Shown: positions 1 through 4,694 of the stretch, piece after piece | How positions within the stretch are numbered: the first letter of the stretch is position 1 | Layout: each line of letters opens with the position of its first letter | Made by a program: the position numbers and the translations under genes | Notes under the pieces: generated by a model | What the model was told of the DNA's origin: nothing | The model's database searches: none | The model's input: the letters and a program-made list of their open reading frames with translations, nothing else | NCBI GenBank assembly: GCA_900321365.1 | Contig: ONVT01000016.1 | Coordinates: forward strand, 1 to 5,362 | Direction: 5' to 3' | Source of the DNA: an uncultured Eubacteriales bacterium | GTDB taxonomy: Bacteria; Bacillota_A; Clostridia; Lachnospirales; Lachnospiraceae | Length of the DNA stretch: 5,362 nucleotides

Positions 1-491
1 TCGATCGATACGCTCCGCTTGTCGCCCATCACGAACCAGCGGTTTTCCGGAACCTGGTAAGGGAGCTCGATGTTGCACTCACCAAGTGCAGGCTCGTCGA
101 TGTAGGGCTCATCGATCGGTTCCTCATTGACGTAGACCTGGCCGTCCTTGTCGATGTCCACCCAGTCTCCCGGTCCGGCGATTACGCGTTTCACCAGGAT
201 CTTGTTGTTGTAGTAGAACGCGACGACATCGCCTTTCGTGAAGTTCGAGGAACGGACAGTCAGTACGATGTTTCCGTCGTGCATCGTCGGCGTCATGGAG
301 TGCCCGTAGATCCTCAGCACCGGCATCAGCAGGTAGGATACAATGACAGCGATCGCGGCCACCGTGATGATGGTGGTGATCGTGCTCCTCAGAGCCCTGC
401 GGTATCGGATCCGGTACCGTTCATGTGTCCTCTCGCGCATGAGCTCTTCGACGCTCGGGAGCTCGTCCCATTTCCGCTTCTTACTGCTCAT
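1..491 (-). CDS. lepB: Type I signal peptidase (LepB family), 3' end cut by window edge
   Basis: This membrane-bound serine protease removes signal peptides from exported proteins on the outer face of the membrane. The first 163 residues are present. A basic, charged cytoplasmic N-terminus is followed by one transmembrane helix at about residues 38-58. The box B motif GHSMTPT contains the nucleophile Ser65, and LVKRVIAGPGD contains the general base Lys101. The VMGDKR box follows at 154-159, just before the window edge, so the C-terminal end is missing. The ATG at 489-491 overlaps the TGA of the upstream coiled-coil gene (ATGA), which implies translational coupling and fixes the start. Sitting at the end of a pilus gene run, it probably processes pilin precursors, but general housekeeping substrates are possible. 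The family assignment is firm; dedication to the pilus is inference. Confidence 0.93.
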   Translation of the reverse strand, partial: MSSKKRKWDELPSVEELMRERTHERYRIRYRRALRSTITTIITVAAIAVIVSYLLMPVLRIYGHSMTPTMHDGNIVLTVRSSNFTKGDVVAFYYNNKILVKRVIAGPGDWVDIDKDGQVYVNEEPIDEPYIDEPALGECNIELPYQVPENRWFVMGDKRSVSI

Positions 492-808
492 GACTTCCCC
501 TTCAAGGCGTCTTCCAGGGCCTTCTCAGCCGGAACATCGGATCCGCTCTTGATCCGGAGATTCTCCAGATAGATCTTTGCCGCGTCCTCTGCTGCCATGA
601 AGACCTTCGCGATCCTCAGGGAGGCTTCCGCGATGGATCCGGCCTTTTCCAGTGATACCGTGCGGTCCTCAAGCTTCTGGTTCAGTTCCTCGATCTGCGC
701 CTTCAGCTTATTGATCTCTTCCGCCTGCGCGTCCACGAGTCTGCCCTGCTCGATCAGCATATCCAGCAGCTCTACGCGCTTCAGATGTCTTAAATCCTTT
801 TCCTTCAT
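488..808 (-). CDS. Small coiled-coil protein of unknown function
   Basis: A 106-residue soluble protein with no signal peptide and no membrane segment, so it should be cytoplasmic. Residues about 1-20 form a charged, leucine-containing helix. Residues about 22-58 have the heptad-like leucine, isoleucine and alanine spacing and E/K/Q richness of a coiled coil. A second, alanine-rich helical part (AGSIAEASLRIAKVF, 56-70) leads to a short polar tail. No catalytic or binding motif is visible. I recall similar short proteins beside sortases and signal peptidases in clostridial surface-protein loci, but cannot name a function. Its stop overlaps the lepB start by 4 bp, so the two are probably co-translated. 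The start is preceded by a G-rich stretch (GGGGGA) about 10 nt upstream, which lies inside the last copy of a 39-bp repeat. It could act as a membrane-proximal adaptor or scaffold, but that is a guess. Confidence 0.8.
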   Translation of the reverse strand: MKEKDLRHLKRVELLDMLIEQGRLVDAQAEEINKLKAQIEELNQKLEDRTVSLEKAGSIAEASLRIAKVFMAAEDAAKIYLENLRIKSGSDVPAEKALEDALKGKS

Positions 809-812
809 CTAT

Positions 813-929
813 CTGCAATCCCCCGATGTCTTCAGGATGACGCTCATCTCTATGCAGTCTCCCTGATTCTTCAGGACTTCGCTCCTCTGCATGCAGTCTC
901 CCTGATTCTTCAGGATGACGCTGCCTCGC
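813..929 (-). repeat. Three tandem copies of a 39-bp repeat between the second sortase gene and the coiled-coil gene
   Basis: Copies lie at 891-929, 852-890 and 813-851. The first two share a long identical stretch, and the third is diverged. In the transcript each copy can fold a short stem, UCCUGA / UCAGGG with an AGAA loop. In the third copy the loop-side arm changes, but a six-pair stem including G-U pairs is still possible. The stop codon of the sortase gene (910-912) lies in the first transcribed copy. Because 39 is a multiple of 3, a TGA recurs in frame in each copy, giving three stops in a row. The last copy contains the G-rich stretch ahead of the coiled-coil gene start. Confidence 0.85.
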
Positions 930-1815
930 TCTGTTTTGCCGTCTCGCTCTGATTCTGAATCTCTGCGATCTTCCGGGACATGTCCTCCTTCGCCGTGCCC
1001 GTCCACTGGGCCGGTTCGGACCCTGTCATGACGCAGCGCACCGTCACTCTCGTCGCGCCGCCGATCGTACAGGTGAATAGCGTCAAGTCCCAGTCGTCCG
1101 GATCGGTCATTTCCTCCACATCGGTCGGCTGGAGGACGGTCACCTCGGAAACCTCATAGTTGAACCTGTTTCCGAATACGTCGGTGAAAATGACCTCGTC
1201 GCCTTCTTTTAGTGTCTTGATCTGCCCGAAATGCCTGTCGTAGTTGTGCGCGCAGATGATCATGTCGTGCGCGTACACGGTTCCGACAAACCGGTTCGGG
1301 GCGATCTTCAGGTTCGGATAGCTCCACTCGTCCATGACCGGGAGGATCCGCCCGAGCTCCGGGATCTCCAGAAATCCCACATACATGTGCCCGTCGACCT
1401 CGACGGTCGGCATCGCCATATCAGGATGGAGCTCGTAAACCGCCGCCTGCTGCGCGAGAGCCGGCTGCGATGTGTCATCCTGCCCCGCGGCTGCCCTGGC
1501 GGAAGCATTTCCTGCTACTCCGGGCGCCTCCATATTGTGGGTCCTGTAGTATTCCTCCGCCGGGACGCTTCCGATCATGCCGTCCCCGTCCGCGTCGATC
1601 CCGAGCATCTCCTCCATCGCGTGGAGGTCGGCGAGGGCCGACTTTCCTGCGTTGATGTCATCACGGTAATTATTGATGGTCAGTATGATCGCCGCCACGG
1701 CAGCCGCCAGTCCTAAAACCAGGAATACGGTTCCGAACCGCCTCTTCCGGCTGCCCCTTCTCTCCAGATCCTCTGAAGACAGGTCGGCCTCATCCATGAT
1801 GAAGTAATCATCCAT
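910..1815 (-). CDS. Second sortase (non-class-C), membrane-anchored transpeptidase
   Basis: A cysteine transpeptidase that would cleave a sorting signal and join the product to an amine acceptor outside the membrane. An acidic cytoplasmic N-terminus (1-20) and a basic patch (RRGSRKRR, 19-26) precede a single transmembrane helix at about 28-47, giving a type II topology. The catalytic domain spans about 140-265: His190 in IICAHNYDRHF, Cys249 in TLFTCTIGG, and Arg256 in the following TRVTVRC. There is no C-terminal membrane helix, which separates it from the class C enzyme encoded upstream. The HNY and TLFTCT...RVTVRC motifs resemble a clostridial sortase group between classes B and D; I cannot fix the class. 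A long linker (about 72-135) is unusual and starts with an EF-hand-like segment (DADGDG, 74-79). The start lacks a strong Shine-Dalgarno, and a small hairpin (GATGA/TCATC) follows the ATG; an ATG at codon 7 is an alternative. It probably anchors or decorates the pilus (inference). Confidence 0.9.
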   Translation of the reverse strand: MDDYFIMDEADLSSEDLERRGSRKRRFGTVFLVLGLAAAVAAIILTINNYRDDINAGKSALADLHAMEEMLGIDADGDGMIGSVPAEEYYRTHNMEAPGVAGNASARAAAGQDDTSQPALAQQAAVYELHPDMAMPTVEVDGHMYVGFLEIPELGRILPVMDEWSYPNLKIAPNRFVGTVYAHDMIICAHNYDRHFGQIKTLKEGDEVIFTDVFGNRFNYEVSEVTVLQPTDVEEMTDPDDWDLTLFTCTIGGATRVTVRCVMTGSEPAQWTGTAKEDMSRKIAEIQNQSETAKQSEAASS

Positions 1816-1850
1816 ATCTTATTTCTCATACGCAGCTTACTAACCCGGAC

Positions 1851-1976
1851 GGTTCTGTATATGTAAAGCTCCCCGATGCATCTGTAATTCAGCTGATTCC
1901 GTCCAAGTGATTCCCTGGGTGTTTCTGTCCAGATAGTTCCGTATGAATGGCTCCGTCTGTGTGGTTCTGTCCGCGT
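1851..1976 (-). repeat. Degenerate tandem array of an approximately 14-bp unit between pilin and second sortase genes
   Basis: On the plus strand, units resembling GGTTCCGTCCNNGT begin at 1895, 1909, 1921, 1935, 1949 and 1963. Spacing is 14 bp except for one 12-bp step. A further good match begins at 1851 (GGTTCTGTATATGT), with weaker ones at about 1867 and 1881. The block is 126 bp, equal to nine 14-bp units with some drift. In the transcript the theme reads roughly GGACGGAAYCA. The 14-bp period does not keep a reading frame, so this is not eroded coding sequence in any simple way. No terminator is visible in this 205-bp gap. Confidence 0.65.
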
Positions 1977-2020
1977 TAAGGTTGTTGCAAGTCAATTGTC
2001 TGTATGCAGGCAGGATCTCT

Positions 2021-3226
2021 TTAATGACCCTTCATATCCTTCTTTCCGCTCAGGCGGAGGATCAGTCCGAGGATCACCAGCATCACAGCGGCTCCTGCCA
2101 GCACCCATACCGGCCACCAGAGCTGTCCTGTCTGGGGCAGTCTGTTCGCGGACGCAACCGCAGCGTTCTTTTCTGTCTCTTTTTCTCTGCTGCTTCCCTT
2201 AACGCCGGCCCTGTTTTCCGCTTCCACCTCTCTCTCACGGGACTCACCCTGGACTCCCGCCGGAGGCGTTGTATTCGTAACCGTCACAAGCTTGCCGTCC
2301 GCTGTCTTCTGCTCTTCGTGGGAGACACTGTATCCGGCCGGGATGTCTTTTTCTGTCACGGAGTACTCGCCCGCCTCCAGTCCGGCCCAGGTAAATGCCC
2401 ACCCGTTCTGTGCGCTGAGTGTCTGTGTATCCAGTGTCACGCCCGCGCTGTTGTGCAGCTCTATAGTGACCGATGCCGGTCTTCTGCTGCTCGTTCCGGC
2501 GGCGTCATCGCCCGACCAGACCTTCCTCACGGAAACGCTCGTCGTCGGCTTTTCCGTTTCCTTCGATTTTTCTGTTTCATTCGGTTTTTCCGTCTCCTTC
2601 GGTTTTTCCGTTTCTTTCTGTGTTATCTGCGGCTTTACCTTAACGGAAGCGTTATAATCCCATACCTTATTGTCCTTCGAGATCTGCGGAAGCGTCAGGA
2701 ACGCAGGTGTGATCGTAACGTCTTTATAGACATCTCCCTCGTAGGAGGCTGTCATAAGATACAGTCCCTGGTCCAGTCCCTGAAAATGCGCCGATCCGTC
2801 TTCTCCCGTAACCGCGGAGATGGTCTCAAAGGCCTGTCCTCCCTTAGTCGAATCGCTCACAACATAAGGGGCAAGCGTCGCGGCTCCTTTTGCCCAGCTG
2901 CTGGAATCCATCTTATTCGGATCTAAATTCGCCTCGACCTTACCGTCGTAAGACGCGAACGCCGGCGTCAGCGTAAAGCTGGCCATACCGTCCTCACTGA
3001 TCGTCATGTCTCCCGCTTTATACAACGTCACTCTGAGCCCGCTGATCGGACTGTCGCTGTTGGGAACGGCTGCGTGAACCGTCACCGTTACCTCCGCGGA
3101 AGGGTCAAGCGCAGGATAAGCAGTTGCCGCACCCGCCGCCGAAACGCAAAACAGGGCAAGCAGCGCGCTCATCACCGCCGCAAGCCAGATTCTCTTCTGT
3201 ATAACCCGGATCCTATCACTCTTCAT
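2021..3226 (-). CDS. LPXTG pilin subunit with CnaB domain and ETEKP-type repeat linker
   Basis: A secreted structural subunit of a sortase-assembled pilus, 401 residues. A basic n-region and hydrophobic core (about 13-31) form a signal peptide, probably cut near the Ala-rich segment at 30-36. Residues about 44-200 form an N-terminal pilin domain ending in the GLYLM (154-158) and VWDYNASVKVKP (188-199) segments typical of Spa/Fim pilins. A hexapeptide repeat linker covers 204-227. Residues about 231-319 form a CnaB domain with the E-box YSVTEKDIPAGY (288-299). Lys235, Glu292 and Asn318 are placed to form an intramolecular isopeptide bond. A charged linker (about 320-357) leads to LPQTG (363-367), a hydrophobic helix and a basic tail. 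The exact YPKN pilin motif is absent; Lys196 or Lys198 near the WDY segment may serve instead. The start has a good AAAAGGA ribosome site 7 nt upstream. Major versus minor role cannot be told here. Confidence 0.92.
   Translation of the reverse strand: MKSDRIRVIQKRIWLAAVMSALLALFCVSAAGAATAYPALDPSAEVTVTVHAAVPNSDSPISGLRVTLYKAGDMTISEDGMASFTLTPAFASYDGKVEANLDPNKMDSSSWAKGAATLAPYVVSDSTKGGQAFETISAVTGEDGSAHFQGLDQGLYLMTASYEGDVYKDVTITPAFLTLPQISKDNKVWDYNASVKVKPQITQKETEKPKETEKPNETEKSKETEKPTTSVSVRKVWSGDDAAGTSSRRPASVTIELHNSAGVTLDTQTLSAQNGWAFTWAGLEAGEYSVTEKDIPAGYSVSHEEQKTADGKLVTVTNTTPPAGVQGESREREVEAENRAGVKGSSREKETEKNAAVASANRLPQTGQLWWPVWVLAGAAVMLVILGLILRLSGKKDMKGH
2546..2617 (-). repeat. Four in-frame 18-bp repeats encoding the hexapeptide [KN]ETEK[PS] in the pilin
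   Basis: Residues 204-227 of the pilin read as four hexapeptides: KETEKP, KETEKP, NETEKS and KETEKP. This is a highly charged, proline-spaced linker between the N-terminal pilin domain and the CnaB domain, probably an extended spacer. The DNA units are similar enough for copy number to change by slippage without breaking the frame. Confidence 0.9.
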
Positions 3227-3233
3227 AGCAGTT

Positions 3234-3240
3234 TCCTTTT
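3234..3240 (-). promoter_or_regulatory. Ribosome binding site of the pilin gene
   Basis: The transcript reads AAAAGGA followed by 7 nt and then the ATG at 3226. It is the best-placed ribosome site in the window and supports the chosen pilin start. Strong translation fits a structural subunit needed in quantity. Confidence 0.75.
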
Positions 3241-3283
3241 ATGTTCCGATCTTTCCCCACTTACAGAATACCTGTCGGTTTCC

Positions 3284-3312
3284 ATAATATCTTGCCCATT
3301 TGCCCTGAAAAA
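3284..3312 (-). promoter_or_regulatory. Candidate pilin promoter with weak -35
   Basis: On the minus strand a TATTAT -10 (3284-3289) lies 17 bp from a poor -35 hexamer, TTTTTC (3307-3312). This would give a leader of about 50 nt before the pilin ATG. The weak -35 overlaps a direct repeat (3305-3318), which suggests control by a bound regulator. The region is clearly AT-richer than the flanking genes. The prediction is by eye only. An alternative -10 (TATACT, roughly 3368-3373) lies further upstream, also with a poor -35. Confidence 0.4.
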
Positions 3313-3345
3313 TGTACAATTCTTGCCATTTCTGCAAAATGTACA
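3305..3345. promoter_or_regulatory. Direct-repeat operator candidate upstream of the pilin gene
   Basis: The plus strand has CTGAAAAATGTACA at 3305-3318 and CTGCAAAATGTACA at 3332-3345. They match at 13 of 14 positions and start 27 bp apart. Each is preceded by a CTTGCC element (3291 and 3322). The second copy contains a perfect 12-bp palindrome, AAATGTACATTT (3337-3348). The first copy overlaps the weak -35 of the candidate pilin promoter, the usual placement for an activator or repressor site. The regulator is not encoded in this window. Confidence 0.45.
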
Positions 3346-3376
3346 TTTGTTCTTGTTTAGACCTGCCAGTATAATG

Positions 3377-3451
3377 CTACTCACAAAATTTTTGTGCTAC
3401 TTCCCTTTTTTCGGTTTTGCTCAGATACTCTATCGTCTTATGCGGCAGCAT
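3377..3451 (-). CDS. Possible 24-codon small ORF upstream of the pilin gene
   Basis: An ATG at 3449-3451, with AGGAA immediately before it, opens a 24-codon frame ending in TAG at 3377-3379. The predicted peptide is charged and helix-prone, beginning MLPHKTIEYLSKTEKR. Its 3' end runs through the inverted repeat at 3382-3396. Nothing shows that it is translated. It could be a chance frame, a leader peptide, or a remnant of a longer gene. Confidence 0.15.
   Translation of the reverse strand: MLPHKTIEYLSKTEKREVAQKFCE
3382..3396. repeat. Perfect inverted repeat CACAAAA-T-TTTTGTG
   Basis: Two 7-bp arms surround a single central base, flanked by GCTAC on both sides (direct copies at 3376-3380 and 3396-3400). 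The stem is AT-rich and has no suitable loop for an RNA hairpin, so a protein-binding site is more likely than a terminator. It lies just upstream of the alternative TATACT -10. Confidence 0.4.
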
Positions 3452-3519
3452 TTCCTGTTCCGTACTACGTTTGCCTCTCCGGACAACAGCCGGGATTACT
3501 GATGCAGTTTTTCTAAGCA

Positions 3520-4506
3520 CTACTTCTTCTTTGTCCGGCCTTTCCGGCCGCCCTTCTTCGCCTGGTTCGGATCATTCTCCTTCGGCTTCCTGTCCGGATG
3601 CCTCGTGTAGTAGTAATCCATGCTGAAGGACTTTTCCTTCTCGTGGCGTTCCATCGTCAATGCGCGGTAGGTGCGGATGTTCCGGCTCCTGCGGCGCGAC
3701 GAGACAATCATGTAAATTACGAGTATCACCGCGATGATTCCGATCACAACCGGAAGCACGTGGAGCGGCTTGATCTGCGACGCGTCCGAAGTCACACGGA
3801 CATCATGGGCGTCCGGATTGTCGATCCGGTGGCCGCGCACCAGCATACGATGCGAGTTGATGCCGTACGGCGTACAGGTGACCAGCGTCAGGTAATCCTT
3901 CTTCGGGTCGAGGGCAAGTTCCTCGAGCTCATTTGGCAGAACGATGCGGATCTGGTCGATCTCGTATGTCAGTGTCTCGTCCAGGACCGTGATCTGTACG
4001 ATGTCCCCTTCCGTGAGCTGGTCCAGGTCAGTAAAGAGCTTTGCGCTCGGAAGGCCTCTGTGGCCGGAGATCACGCAGTGTGTTCCTTCTCCGCCGACCG
4101 GGAGGGAACTTCCCTCGATGTGGCCGACCGCGATCTGGAGGACCGCCTCGTCCGTCCCGTGGTAAATCGGGAGCGACACATTGATCTTCGGAATCTCGAC
4201 GTAGCCCATGATACCGCTGCCGTCTATGTCGAGGAGGGAATTGTATTCTTCGCGCTCCTCGTCCGTCATGATAAAACGGCCGACACCCTTTTCAAGCAGC
4301 GTCTTGTTGTATTCGCGGGCATCCTCGAGCATCTTCTCATATTCTGCGTCATCGATCTTGGAAACCTGTTCCGAGTATCCGGCGATCGCCCTCGACTGAT
4401 GGAAGCTGTTCCACCAGTCCGCAAATGTCGGGTAGCCCAGCAGGCCCAGGCCCGCCAGAAGAATTATGAGGAGAAGCACTGTGGACCAATGTCTTTTAAA
4501 CCACAT
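3520..4506 (-). CDS. Class C (pilin-polymerising) sortase
   Basis: A membrane transpeptidase that links pilin subunits by joining the cleaved LPXTG threonine to a lysine in the next subunit. The N-terminal membrane helix is at about 8-27. The catalytic domain carries VISGHRGLPSAKLF with His149, TLVTCTPYG with Cys211, and NSHRMLVRGHR with Arg220. The conserved MGYVEIPKINVSLPIYHGT block spans 100-118. A second hydrophobic helix (about 247-269) and a very basic tail (271-328) give the two-helix topology expected of class C. The usual lid signature Asp-Pro-aromatic is not found in the N-terminal region (50-95). The start has only a weak GGAACG ribosome site and overlaps the stop of a six-codon upstream frame (TGATG). 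The gene directly precedes the pilin gene, its likely substrate, across a 293-bp gap with a possible promoter. Confidence 0.93.
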   Translation of the reverse strand: MWFKRHWSTVLLLIILLAGLGLLGYPTFADWWNSFHQSRAIAGYSEQVSKIDDAEYEKMLEDAREYNKTLLEKGVGRFIMTDEEREEYNSLLDIDGSGIMGYVEIPKINVSLPIYHGTDEAVLQIAVGHIEGSSLPVGGEGTHCVISGHRGLPSAKLFTDLDQLTEGDIVQITVLDETLTYEIDQIRIVLPNELEELALDPKKDYLTLVTCTPYGINSHRMLVRGHRIDNPDAHDVRVTSDASQIKPLHVLPVVIGIIAVILVIYMIVSSRRRSRNIRTYRALTMERHEKEKSFSMDYYYTRHPDRKPKENDPNQAKKGGRKGRTKKK

Positions 4507-4532
4507 CAGCTTCGTTCCATTCTCATAGTGTT

Positions 4533-4634
4533 ATTCGGTCCGGAGACGTCGAAGTCCTGTTCTTATATTCGATCCGGAGACGTCGTAATCCCATTCTTTT
4601 ATTCGATCCGGGAACGTCCATGTCCAATGTTTTA
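4533..4634 (-). repeat. Three tandem copies of a 34-bp repeat upstream of the class C sortase gene
   Basis: Copies lie at 4533-4566, 4567-4600 and 4601-4634. On the plus strand the core is ATTCGATCCGGAGACGTC, kept well in the first two and diverged in the third. In the transcript the core of the first two can form a GUC-UCCG-GA(C/U) mini-hairpin, which has the UNCG tetraloop form. The array fills much of the 188-bp gap between the signal-peptidase-like gene and the class C sortase gene. The period is not a multiple of three, so it is not an in-frame peptide repeat. Confidence 0.85.
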
Positions 4635-4694
4635 TCTGTTGAAGCGGTTTTCCATTTTATATCTGCTTACAGACACCGTCCGGTATCGGATGGG

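Noticed and set aside
279..572. Plus-strand open frames opposite lepB and the coiled-coil gene
   Set aside because: They are antisense to lepB, which has an intact Ser65/Lys101 dyad on the minus strand. No family features are seen in the plus-strand products.
809..1006. Minus-strand 65-codon frame with the peptide repeat LKNQGDC
   Set aside because: It overlaps the sortase 3' end in another frame. The peptide periodicity follows from the 39-bp DNA period being a multiple of three. It has no ribosome site and begins inside conserved sortase coding sequence.
1943..2926. Plus-strand open frame of 327 codons
   Set aside because: It is antisense to the pilin gene, and its product is Arg/Phe/Cys-rich nonsense. 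The runs of Phe-Arg repeats are the complement of the pilin hexapeptide repeats.
3382..3396. Inverted repeat as an intrinsic terminator after the class C sortase gene
   Set aside because: The stem is almost all A-T with a one-base centre and no following U-tract, so it cannot work as a standard terminator.
3484..3503. CCGG...CCGG stem just after the class C sortase gene as a terminator
   Set aside because: Only about four pairs form and there is no U-tract after it in the minus-strand transcript.
4507..4530. Six-codon leader frame ending in TGATG at the class C sortase start
   Set aside because: The overlap with the start codon is suggestive of coupling, but the frame is too short and has no clear ribosome site, so it is not listed as a gene.
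4664..4694. TCCG-ATAC-CGGA stem after the signal-peptidase-like gene as a terminator
   Set aside because: The four-pair stem has no U-tract, so readthrough into the class C sortase gene is more likely.
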